Shown: positions 42,804-53,197 of the stretch, piece by piece
Numbering within the stretch: the stretch's first letter is position 1
Layout of the letters: the number at the start of each line of letters is the position of its first letter
Source of the DNA: Persicaria tinctoria
Taxonomy: Eukaryota; Streptophyta; Magnoliopsida; Caryophyllales; Polygonaceae
Reading direction: 5' to 3'
DNA length: 64,000 nucleotides
NCBI GenBank assembly: GCA_037127255.1
Contig: JBANSL010000020.1
Coordinates: 64,553,598-64,617,597 of the forward strand
Notes under the pieces: model-generated
Seen by the model: the letters and a program-made list of their open reading frames with translations, nothing else
Databases searched by the model: none
Told to the model about the DNA's origin: nothing
Made by a program: the position numbers and the translations under genes

Positions 42804-45800
42804 CTCCCTCTCAAGTGAGGAGTTTTGACTAGAAAACAAGTTATAAACTCCTAACTTGCTCAAGATTTTCTTGTACTGCTCAGATGAAATAATCTTGGTA
42901 AAGATGTCTGCAGGCTGTTCTTTAGTTGGTATGTATCCCAACTCAATTTCTTTTCTTAGCACCTTGTTCCTCACAATGTGACAATCCCCTTCAATGTGCT
43001 TTGTTCTTTCGTGAAACACAGGGTTGTGAGCTATGTGAATGGCAGATTTATTATCACAGAAGAGCCTTACAGGCTTGGTTTGATCAACCTGTAAATCCTT
43101 GAGTAGCTTTAGTAGCCAAGTGATCTCACTGCTTACAGTAGCCATAGCTCTGTATTCAGACTCAGCAGACGACATAACAACATAACTTTGCTTCTTAGTT
43201 CGCCAGGATACTAGAGAACCTCCTAGCATGATACAGAAGCCAGTTAAGGACTTCCTAGTCATGGGGCAACTTTGCCAGTCAGCATCACAGTAGGCACTGA
43301 GTTGCAGTTGTGACTTGTTTGATAGAAGCAAACCTTGTCCAGGAGCAGCCTTTATGTATCTCAACACATGCTTAGCACCCTTCCAATGCTCATCATTAGG
43401 TTGGTGCATGAACTGGCTTAGAACTTGTACAACATAACAGATGTCAGGCCTTGTAATGGTAAGATATATCAGCTTACCTACAAGCGTTCTGTAGGACACA
43501 GCATCCACATTTTGTCTATCTCCATCCATTTGCAGCTTTATCTTAGGATCCAGAGGTGTAGCCACAAGTTTTGCATCCTCCATACCTGTCTCACTTAGGA
43601 GTTCCAAAGCATACTTTCTTTGGTTGATCTGCAGACTATCATCCAGTCTATCCACTTCAATTCCTAGAAAGTATCTCATCTCTCCAAGATCTTTCATCTT
43701 GAATTTCTCACTTAGATACTTCTTTAGATTTGCAATCTCAGTATCACTGTCATCAGTGATGATCATGTCATCAACATAGACTAAGAGCACAGTGTAGGAG
43801 GCTTGTGTGGCCTTGAAGAATAGAGAGTAATCTGATTCTGACTGCTCAAACCCAGCTTCTCTCATAACCTGAGAAAATCTTGTGAACCACTGTCTAGGAG
43901 CTTGCTTAAGTCCATACAAGGACTTGTTGAGTTTGCACACAACTTGAGACACTTTGTCCTCACTCATACACTCCCCCTGAGGACAAGAGTGGGACTTAAA
44001 AAAGGAGTATGCAGGAGGAAGCTCCATGAAAACATCTTCCTCAAGACTGCCATTGAGAAAGGCATTAGTGACATCCATTTGAGAGATGGACCATCTTCTG
44101 ACAGAGGCCACAGCAAGGACAGTCCTAACAGTAATGAGCTTTGCCACAGGAGCAAAGGTTTCACTGTAATCAATGCCCTCCAATTGAGAAAATCCTCTGG
44201 CCACCAGTCTAGCCTTGTGCCTGTCCAGAGTTCCATCAACAAGAAATTTTAATCGAAACAACCACTTACAACTCACCACTGAAGGAGCAGATGACCTGGG
44301 AACAAGAGTCCAGGTGTTGTTGGCCTCCAAGGCATTGAGCTCAACTAGCATGGCATTTACCCACTCTGGCATACCCAATGCTTCATTCAAAGTGGTGGGT
44401 TCTTTCAAGGGAGCCACATTAAGAATGAAATGATTATAGGATGAAGAGCATAAGTTGTAAGACAATGTGGAGGAAATGGGATAAGGTGAGGATGACTTAC
44501 AAGGGGATGCAATTGCCTTGGTAATGTCAGTAGAAGAGTTGCATACATAGTCCTTGAGCCAACCTGGAGGCTGAGCATTTCTTGAAGACCTTCGAGGAGG
44601 TGGTGAGGGAGAGGCAGGTGGGACAAACTGAGGTTCATCAAAACAGGGTGGGACAGGAGATGGGGAATACTCAGCATGAGATTCATTTGGAGAAGGTGGG
44701 TTCAGCGGTGCAGGTGAGGGTGGGCGATCAACCTCCACATGGATGAAGTCATCCACAAAGGGAGAGGATACCTCAATTTGAGGAGCTGGCTTAGAATGTG
44801 GAGGATGAAGAATGTCCTCATTGCTAGCAAAAGAGAAGACAGTTTCCACAAAAGTAACATCATGAGGGATCTCACACTTGTGAGTGGAGAGGTTATAGAC
44901 TTTGTATCCTTTGAACCCAAAAGGATAACCAAGAAAGACACAAGGTGAAGATCTTGAGTCAAACTTTCCTCTAGAGGATGTAGCAGTAGAGACAAAACAC
45001 AGAGAGCCAAAGACCTTCATTTTTGTGTAATCAGAAGGCTGATTAAACAGCAGCTCATAAGGTGTTTTGTGGTGAAGCAGATGAGAAGGTAATCTATTAA
45101 TGATATAGGTGGCAGTAAGGATACAGTCACCCCAAAATTTGAGAGGGAGAGATGCTTGAAACCTCAATGCTCTAGTAGTCTCTAAGATATACCTGTGTTT
45201 TCTCTCAACCCGACCATTTTGTTGAGGAGTGGCCTTACAAGAACTCTCATGAATGATTCCTTTGGATTGAAGAAAGGTGATCAAGTCAGAGTTAAAAAAC
45301 TCAGTGCCTTGATCACTTCTGAGAGTCTTGACAGTGGCTGAGAATTGAGTCTCAACCATAGTCATGAAGTATTTGAGAACTGAAGGTGTCTCAGACTTGT
45401 GTTTTAGCAAGAAAGCCCACACCCCTCTGCTGTAGTCATCTACAACAATTAGAAAATATTTATGTCCATTATAAGTCTGAGTGTCAAAAGGACCCCATAG
45501 ATCACAATGAATCAGAGAAAACGCAGCATTGGCATGTGAATTACTTGAGTGAAAAATGTTTCTAGTTTGTCTAGCAAGAGGACATATAGAACATGTAAAC
45601 TCCTTTTTAAACTTGTTTATGCTTGAAGAAATGACAGGAACATGTAAAAGTTTATCAAAGGGAGCATGCTCAAGTCTAAGATGCCAGATAGCATTCATAT
45701 CAGAGTTAGCAACAGAAGGCAAAAACATAGGTAACTTTGGTTTTTCTGAACAGTAGAAGGCATTTTTGAGAGTACTGTGTGGTGTAAACTGAAGGTAAGT

Positions 45801-47372
45801 GGTATCTTCAAGAAGAGCAGCATCCAGATCAACATGTGGGACTATGTAGTACAATCCTCCCAGTTCTTTACCAACAGTAATCACTTTCCTCCTTGCATGG
45901 TCCTGAATAATGCATTTGTCAGAATAGAAGAAGACAAAGCAATTATGATCATGAACAAGACGACTGATGGAAAGTAAATTGAAGTGAAATTTGCTAACAA
46001 ATAGAACATTTTTCAATGTGAGAGAGGGAGAGAGTTGAACTTCCCCAGCAAATGAGACACTGCAAGTGGTTTCATCAGGCAAGTGAACAGATAAAGGTTT
46101 GGTAAGAGGTGTAATATGCTGAAGAAAAGATCTATCACATGTCATGTGATCTGTGGCACCACTATCAATTATCCACAACTTTGAGAACATTGAAGTATTA
46201 CAGCAGTGGGAAATACCTGCAAGATTGACCTCAGTGCCACGATCCTTCTTTTGATATAAAAGCCTCATGATAGTCTGAAGCAGCTGCTGATTGTCAGGTG
46301 ACATAGACTGCACCTGAGCTGAGTTGTTCTCAGTTAGAACATTTGAAGGTAGATTCTGAGCAGCAACACTGTTGGCTCTATACTTCTTGTCAAGAGCTTC
46401 CTTGTTTCTTCCTTTAGATTCAGATCCACTGCCAAACCGACGCAGTTGAGGTTTTTCTTTGCTTTTAACATGCCAATCAGGATATCCAAATACCTCCCAG
46501 CACCTATCAGTCTTATGATTCCCATTACAGTGTTCACACCTATTCTTCCTAGGTTTAGACTCAGATCTAGTTTCAGATCTGTTAGCATTTAAAGAAGTGG
46601 AGTCAATAGAAGGTATAGATACCTTAACTCCAGTTTCATCTTGAAGAAGAAGAGAGTGTGCAGTGCTGGCTGTAGGAAGAGGAGTGTTGATCAAGATCTG
46701 ACGACGAGCAGCTACATATGACTCGTTCAATCCCATTAGAAACTTCACAAGTTTCTCTTCTTGATCATGAGCTTCCAGCTGAGAATTGAGATCACACTCA
46801 CACTTTCCACATTGGCATCTAAGCGGAGGAACTAGACCAGATAGGCGTTGCCAGTGACCTTTGAGCCTTGTAAAATACTCGGTCATAGAAGAAGCACCTT
46901 GAGCACAGTCCTGGACCTCCTTCTTCAACTGAAAAACCAGAGGTCCATTGCGCTGGCCATAACTTTCTTCTAGATCTAACCACATCTCACGAGCTGTGTC
47001 AAATTCATCTAGAGTAGAGTAGATCTCCTTGGATACGGTATTTAGAATCCATGAGCATACCGTATCATTGCATCTATTCCACATAAGAGTATTTTCAGGA
47101 GTTTCAATTAGAGATCAGGTAACAATTCCCAGTTTGTTCTTGACTGACAGTGCTTTGCTCATTGCTTTCTTCCAGCGACGAAAGTTGTCTCCTGCTGCTA
47201 GCTGCACTGTGGTCAGAACCATTTCTGAGTTGTCTGAAGGATGTATGAACAAAGGATTGTTCAGATCTGTAGCTGAGATGAAATCAGCTCGCCGTCTTCC
47301 TCCATTATCAGGTGGAGTGCGTTCTTCATTTGCCGCCATCGTGAATTGAGAAATTGCTTTCGCGAGAGACAA
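42798..47372 (-). pseudogene. Copia gag-pol polyprotein with one nonsense codon
   Basis: The frame starts at 47372 (or at MAANEER, 47339), is open to a TGA at 47115-47117, and continues in the same frame for another 1428 codons from the ATG at 47084. The aligned context ...LGIVT*SLIETP suggests a Gly-to-stop change. Numbering from 47084: gag contains the knuckle CEHCNGNHKTDRCW (~190), and protease has WIIDSGATDHM (~305). Integrase has the HHCC region and the DDYSRG, LRSDQGTEF and QQNGRVERKHR motifs (~585-640). Reverse transcriptase has VARGFSQ, DVTNAFLNG and YVDDMI (~1100), and RNase H has CDADW and SAESEYRA (~1266-1310). Everything after the stop appears intact. Confidence 0.92.
42804..42822 (-). 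other. Copia polypurine tract
   Basis: On the minus strand this reads 'cctcacttgagagggag' directly before the 3' LTR, the usual plus-strand priming site of copia elements. Confidence 0.8.
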
Positions 47373-47418
47373 TCAATTTGCACCTCAGTGAGATCGAGCA
47401 ACTGATTCAATCATCAAG

Positions 47419-47429
47419 CTCTGATACCA
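47419..47429 (-). other. Copia primer-binding site
   Basis: 'ctctgatacca' on the plus strand is TGGTATCAGAG on the minus strand, matching the 3' end of initiator methionine tRNA, and touches the 5' LTR. Confidence 0.9.
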
Positions 47430-47626
47430 TGATGATTTGTGAATCAATAAGCTCAGATTTGGAGAGGAAGAGAGAGAGAGAGGAACTGTTCTATTGAAAG
47501 GGAACAATTCTATAATTCAATTGAATGAGAAAACCTTATTACAACAAGATATTTATAGGACTTATTGACTGTGCACAGCCTTACAATTCTTAAGGTGAGC
47601 TAGCATTACTTAAACATACTCTAACA
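47430..47626 (-). repeat. Copia 5' LTR
   Basis: 197 bp, the partner of 42608-42803, ending CTCTAACA before the GTAAA duplication. Confidence 0.93.
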
Positions 47627-47631
47627 GTAAA

Positions 47632-47991
47632 ACTCAATTTTCATCTATCCATCGATTCAAAATCACCAAAAAGCTTCTTTATTTTATTTTATTCTATTCT
47701 AATTCTAATTCTAATCGGCGTATAAACAAACTCACACAATATCAAACACAACATGCACGTATTGTATATATATAGTGATTTGCGTCGATCTATATAATAC
47801 AGTATGTACGTACGTGTCATGCTAGCTAGCTATAATAGTCTAGTCTATTCAATATTCATCTCGGATTAGATTGCATTGACATGGAAAATAATAAGTATTA
47901 ATTAACGGATAGAGTATTAATCATCGTAGGTATGCAAGCAATAGAGGCTGGAAAAGAAAAGCAAATGAAAGCTCTACAATCTACATCTAAC
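47632..47991. other. Intergenic DNA between copia and CACTA element 3
   Basis: AT-rich, with 'tattctattctaattctaat' near 47690. No gene is recognised. Confidence 0.5.
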
Positions 47992-48852
47992 TAACACTAG
48001 GCCAGTTTGACGTTCTAGACACGGGCAAATTTCGTCTCCTGAAGATGGTTTTGGACGCCTCATAACTCTAGGCACGGACATCCGTCCCCTGAGGTTTGTC
48101 CCTTGTGCAGCTCACCTAGAGCACTTAAAACACGGACCAATTGCACCTCCGTCCCTTGATTGACATCCAATTCACCGGCCCACGAGGACATTGTCAGGGA
48201 TTTTATGGTTCAGGCGACCACTAAAGTTTGTGTCTTGATAACGGAGGGGACGAACATAAGGTGAACTAATGTTGTGTCTTGATGAATATTTGGTTAGTCA
48301 TGTTGTCTTGATGGACATCATTTGTGGTGCCCTGAGAGTTTTGGGGATCAACTTTGGGTTCAAAATGTTTGTGGCTTCAGTTAATAAGAGTTTAGTCGTT
48401 TTAGGTTTGTGGCCTGAGTTTATTAACAATTAAAAGCATATACGCTGCATTTTGTGATGCTCCTTGTCCGAAACCAAATGTAACCCACAAACACTGCATA
48501 CAAAATAGGGTGCACTAGCACCCATTTCCATACAAACCAAATGTAACCAACAAACACTGCATATTCCATACAAATCAAACACATTGTCCATACATAAAAA
48601 CCTGCAATACCATGTCATGTTGTTCATCAACCAACCCAAACACCCATTTCAGCAAAACAACCTACCAATGTACTGGAGTTGAAACATAAACGAAATTAAA
48701 GTTTAGAAACACCATGTTCAAACACAAACTGCACTTAAAGTCTAGAATCGTGACTCAAATGTTGCACAAACTAACCCAAAAGTGAAACAAAGAAGTTGTG
48801 CAAGTTGCAACCAAGTTCTTGTTAATTGTCACCTACCTAGTTCGCCAAGTGC

Positions 48853-49080
48853 TCATACTTGCACTTTGGTAGGGAAGTGTCGAGCCATCAACCTCTCAAA
48901 GTGCTCCATTTTTTCCTTCATCTGATCATATTTATCATTGGCTATCTTGGCGTCCTCAGCCTTCCTTGCTTGCTCATTAGCCTCCTTGACTTGGTCTTCC
49001 AGCTCTTGTCTTTTTGTCGTGCCTAGAGTGGACCAATCAGCCCCTCGCTTCCTTGGATGCTTCCTCACAACTGAGTCCAT
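48853..49080 (-). CDS. Coiled-coil reading frame, possible CACTA accessory protein tail
   Basis: 75 codons: MDSVVRKHPRKRGADWSTLG then a charged helix, LEDQVKEANEQARKAEDAKI and YDQMKEKMEHFERLMARHFP, ending at TGA 48853. 'cttaattag' just upstream on the minus strand is a plausible splice acceptor, so this may be a last exon. Long charged helices of this kind end the plant En/Spm-type accessory proteins (Plant_transpos family). The similarity is of style rather than of specific motifs, so the assignment is tentative. Confidence 0.4.
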   Translation of the reverse strand: MDSVVRKHPRKRGADWSTLGTTKRQELEDQVKEANEQARKAEDAKIANDKYDQMKEKMEHFERLMARHFPTKVQV

Positions 49081-49374
49081 TCCTAATTAAGGCAAAGCAA
49101 GTGAAAATGATTATTGTCATTAATGAGCTTTTTTTTAATCATCAAAGTTCTAATAACCGTGCGCATTATGTTAATAATGTGCTAGTTCAGAACATGTAAA
49201 GTACAAAAACTAATGGGTCAACACTGGTTTCGACAAAAAAAAATTCACAAAATGATATCCTCTATCATTTTTTATTTTTTTCTCTAGATATGGTTATTTA
49301 CAAACATGTGATTCTTTCTATTGAGAAGTTGAACAAGTATTGGATATCAAGAAAAATACAAGAAGAGCTAGCAC

Positions 49375-49527
49375 CTGAACAGCTCTAGCATAAGGAGTAC
49401 CAGGGATGTACATGGGCAAAGAGATCAACCCTCTCATGAAAGTCGGAAAATCTTCAAGGATCTCAACTGTTTTTGGTTCATTTGGTGTCAAGCCAAGCAC
49501 TTGCTTCAATATCACATTGAATGAGAA
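49375..49527 (-). pseudogene. Captured cytochrome P450 exon (CYP85-clan type)
   Basis: The minus-strand exon of 153 bp (51 codons) lies between 'gtacag|' and '|gtgcta'. It reads [20 protein letters not shown] then [20 protein letters not shown] and [11 protein letters not shown]. The run F..F..GLIS.P..IPGT.Y..A.Q is typical of the region after helix F in plant CYP85-clan enzymes, including CYP90-type steroid hydroxylases. Neither the heme-binding Cys motif nor any other P450 exon was found, so no enzyme can be made from it alone. Both splice sites and the frame are intact, which suggests recent capture by the CACTA element. Confidence 0.75.
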
Positions 49528-49549
49528 CTGTACATAACCTCAAATCTAA

Positions 49550-51475
49550 AAAAAAAATAACTTTTATAAATATAACATTATAGTATTAAAAAAACATGAA
49601 CACGTATAAATATAAATTTATATATTTAATATTTGTATGATTTTTTTTTTAGTTTTTATACCACTTATATATTTAAATATAAAATTTTGTTATTGTTAAA
49701 TCGATTATCTATAAAATTGGAACCAATATATTATATAAAATTAAAACCAATGTATCTTGATCTGAATCTTAATCTCAAACCTCGAATCTCGATCTCGATC
49801 TCAATATCAGACGGAAGTTGGAAATTCATATCATACAACACATAGAATACCTTGGTATATATCAATACTCACATTAAAAAATGATCAATTGGAGATTTAT
49901 ATAAAACATCTATCATATAATCTATAAATAATAACCAAAATCTCAATCTCGAACTCAATCTCAAATGGAAATTGAAAATTTATATATATAATCTATCACA
50001 AAGTCTATATTTATATATTAACCAAAATCTCAATCTCGATCTTGATCTTGAATTAATCTAATAATCTCAATGACAATCACAATCTTGATCCCAATCTCAA
50101 ACGAAGTTGGAAAATCATATATAACATCTATCACAAAATCTATATTGTATTTAAGAAACCAAAATCTCAATTATTTGATCTCGATCTCAATCTCCATCCA
50201 TAACTCAATCTCAAACAAAAACTGAAAGTTTATATATAACATCTCGATTTCAAATGAAAATTGAAAATTCATATATTACATCTATCACAAAATCTATATT
50301 TAATAACCAAAATCTCAATCTCGAACGAAAATTAGAAACTCATATATAACATATATCACAATCTCGGTCTCGATCTCAATCTCAATTCCAATTTCGATCT
50401 CGATCTCGATCTCGATCTCAATCTCAATCTCAAACAGAAATTAGAAATTCATATCATACAACACGTAGACTGCCTTGTTATATATCAATGCTCACATTAA
50501 AACTGATCAATTGAAAATTTATATATAACATCTATCACATAATCTATAAATAATAACCAAAATCTCAATTTCGAACTCAATCTCAAATGGAAATTGGATA
50601 TCCATACATAAAATCTATCAGAAAATTCTATATTTATATATTGACCAAAATCTCAATCTCGATCCCGATTTTGAATTAATCTCAATGACAATCACAATCT
50701 TGGTCTAGATCTCAATCTCAATTTCAATCTCGATCTCGGTCTCAATCTCAATTCAAACAGACACGTAGAATACCTTGGTATATATCAATGCTCACATTAA
50801 AAAACTAATCAATCGAAAATGTATATATTAACCAATTTTGATCATAATCTCAATCTCAATCTTAATGGCAATCTCAATCTTAATGGCAATCACAATCTTA
50901 ATCTTGATATTGATCTTGAATTGATCTTAATGGCAATCACAATTTTGATCCTAATCTCAAATGAAAGTTTGAAATTCATATATAACATCTATCACAAAAT
51001 CTATATTATATTTAACAACCAAAATCTCAATCTTTTAATCTCTATCTCAATTTTAATCACAATCATGATCTCAATCTCAATCTCAAGCTCAATCTCAATC
51101 TCCATATATATCAGTCACGATCTTGAAATTCATATATAACATATATCACAAAATCTATATTTAACAACCAAAATCCCAATCACAATCTTGATCTCAATCT
51201 CAATCACAATCTTCATCTTGATATCAATCTCAAACATAAATTGGAAATTCATATATAAAATCCATTACAAAATTAATATTTATATATTAACCAAAAACTC
51301 ATTCTCAATCTCGGTCTTGATCTTGATCTCAATCTCAATCACAATCTTGATCCCAATCTCAAATGATAGTTGGAAATTCATACTCCGTATATAACATCTA
51401 TCATAAAATCAATATTTATTAACCAAAATCTCAATCTTTTGATCTCTATCTTAATCTCAACCACAACCACAACAT
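49550..51475. repeat. TCTCAA/TCTCGA array with a longer ~150-170-bp period
   Basis: Runs of 'atctcaatctcgatctcgat' alternate with 'aaattggaaattcatatata', 'catctatcacaaaatctat' and 'atatattaaccaaaatctca'. About nine or ten long units can be traced. Open frames of Ile/Ser/Leu/Asn repeats arise from the hexamer and are not genes. The array is the reverse-oriented relative of the one at 28030-29110. Confidence 0.85.
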
Positions 51476-51488
51476 ATGGTTTTATATA

Positions 51489-51981
51489 AGGAAAAATGGA
51501 CAAAAATAATACCAAGTATCAACTTTTGGCCAAAAATAATACGAACTTTGAAATTGACCGTTTCATATACGAATTATCGCTTTATTAACCGAAAATAATA
51601 CATATGTGTATTCCGGTGAACTTTCCAACCAAATACGCCACGTGAACGCCGGAAAACACACATGGCATAAATTTTTGCCACATCACCAAACTTGTAAGTT
51701 ATGCCATGTCATAAATTTATTTTTCAGTTTTTTTTTTTAAAAAAAGAAAAAATAAACAAATAGGCAAATAGCTTACAAGTTTGGTGACGTGGCAAAAATT
51801 TGTGCCATGTGTGTTTTCCGGCGTCCACGTGGCGTATTTGGTCGGAAAGTTCACCGGAATACATATATGTATTATTTTCGGTTAATAGGGCGATAGTTCG
51901 TATATGAAACGGTCAATTTCAAAGTTCGTATTATTTTTGGCCAAAAGTTGATACTTGGTATTATTTTTATCAAATTTTCCT
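51489..51981. mobile_element. Foldback MITE with ~220-bp arms
   Basis: The left arm (from aggaaaaatgg, 51489) and the right arm (to attttcct, 51981) are inverted copies nearly throughout: 'aataataccaagtatcaact' on the left matches 'agttgatacttggtattatt' on the right, and 'ttccggtgaactttcc' matches 'ggaaagttcaccggaa'. A short T/A-rich centre (~51720-51770) separates them. TTATATA flanks both sides (51482-51488, 51982-51988). It inserted within CACTA element 3. Mutator-like or another foldback class is possible; there is no coding content. Confidence 0.85.
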
Positions 51982-52099
51982 TTATATAAATATAGCATTA
52001 TAAATTATGGTTTCATAGCATTATAGTACATAAATATAACATATATGCGTTTGTACAAATATATAGCACTAGTTAATATGTACTCAAACAACCAAAAAA

Positions 52100-52800
52100 A
52101 TTGGCGGGAAAAATCCCGCCACAAATAAAAATCACTCAAGCCACGAACTATGGAGGACAATGTTCGTCCCTTGAATGATGTGGTCAACGTCTGGTCAAAT
52201 GCTGAAACTTGAATTGGGCTGAATCTATTTGATTGATCTTTACAAATTTAAAGGCCCATGAATCACGGATCTAGAATTGAAGTCGAAGGAAAACAAATAG
52301 GCCATGAATCAAGGAGATCAATCGAACAAGGAAGGAGAAGAGAGGTACCTGAGCGTGAGGGCGAGTGAAGAACAAGGAGAGATCGAGGATGAGATGCCAA
52401 ATAACCCTCACTGTCTGGAATAGACGATGGCAAATAACCCCACTGTCTGGAAGAAGACGATATGCCAAACACGTACGGAGAATCACATGTTTTATTTAAA
52501 AGTAAAGCTGATTCAAGGGACGAACATATATATGTTCGTCCCTTGAATGATGATGGTACGACTGGCACCTGATAATCCTGGTTGATTCACCATGTTTATC
52601 GATGGTCAACGGCTTGGTCAACCTCCACTTAGTATTCAGGCGACGAACTTAGTAATTGTTCGTCCCCTGAAAGGCTCCCTTGGATGGGTATACATCCGGT
52701 CCTATTGTAAGTGACGGCCCAGGCTTTGTTCGTCCCTTGAAGTGCATTCAGGAGACGACAAAAAAGTCGTCTGTGTCTAGAACGTCAATCTGGCCCAGTG
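52100..52800. repeat. Right subterminal region of CACTA element 3
   Basis: 'gacgaac' / 'gttcgtccc' motifs recur near 52143, 52165, 52519, 52643 and 52729. A perfect 38-bp palindrome occupies 52511-52548. The segment 52260-52500 is gene-like on the minus strand (open for ~100 codons) but matches nothing I know. Confidence 0.75.
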
Positions 52801-52860
52801 TAATTAATCATCCCTATCCATCCTAATTCCTAACTAACTCGGTCGGTCAATCATTAATGA

Positions 52861-53115
52861 ATTTTAGCCCGGTTTTGAATAAAACCGAGCTATAAAGTCA
52901 CTATGTAATTGTAAAACATTAGTTTTTAGCACGATTTTTAGGCTTAACCGAACTATAAAGTCATGTGTTATTTTTAAATTGGAGTTTTTAGCACGGTTTA
53001 TAGGTTGAACCGAGTTGTAAAGTCAACATGTGATTGAGGTTTTTAGCACAGGTTTCAAATAAACCAAGCTATAAAGTAGTCCTCACGGGTTTTTACCACA
53101 ATTTAAGGTTCTAAC
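52861..53115. repeat. Tandem repeat of 'tttttagcacggtt' units, ~50-62 bp
   Basis: Five diverging copies start at about 52861, 52923, 52985, 53039 and 53090. Each contains 'agca(c/g)' then 'aaccgagctataaagtc' or a variant. No coding capacity. Confidence 0.8.
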
Positions 53116-53125
53116 CGGAGTCAAT

Positions 53126-53128
<3 letters not shown>

Positions 53129-53194
<66 letters not shown>
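53129..53194. repeat. (TA)n(GA)n microsatellite
   Basis: About 18 TA units followed by about 14 GA units, directly left of the next element. Confidence 0.95.

Positions 53195-53197
<3 letters not shown>

Larger units (their letters stand above)
42608..47626 (-). mobile_element. Near-complete Ty1/copia retrotransposon, minus strand
   Basis: The 5019-bp element has two LTRs of 196-197 bp (42608-42803 and 47430-47626), TGATGA...TAACA at both ends, and the 5-bp duplication GTAAA (42603-42607, 47627-47631). A methionine-tRNA primer site lies next to the right LTR and a purine-rich tract next to the left one, so transcription runs right to left. The LTRs differ by roughly ten substitutions and small indels by eye, so the insertion is not recent. 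One long polyprotein frame fills the interior, interrupted by a single stop near its start. Confidence 0.95.
47995..52800. mobile_element. Non-autonomous CACTA element 3 (4.8 kb), carries P450 exon
   Basis: The left end CACTAGGCCAGTTTGACGTT and the right end, reverse-complemented CACTGGGCCAGATTGACGTT, are inverted and continue with TCTAGACAC on both sides. Flanks are TAA (47992-47994, 52801-52803). Subterminal 'gacgaac' / 'gttcgtc' motifs resemble those of CACTA element 1. The interior has a coiled-coil reading frame, a cytochrome P450 exon, a long TCTCAA/TCTCGA repeat array and a nested foldback MITE. The core transposase is absent. Confidence 0.9.

Noticed and set aside
50819..51394. Asn/Leu/Ile/Ser repeat proteins
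   Set aside because: Simple translation of the TCTCAA/TCTCGA hexamer array.
49550..51475. A CRISPR-like array of regularly spaced repeats
   Set aside because: This is plant nuclear DNA; the repeats are degenerate hexamers without distinct unique spacers.
52263..52568. A 101-codon minus-strand frame in the CACTA 3 right end
   Set aside because: Overlaps subterminal repeats and the palindrome; no recognisable domain or splice context.
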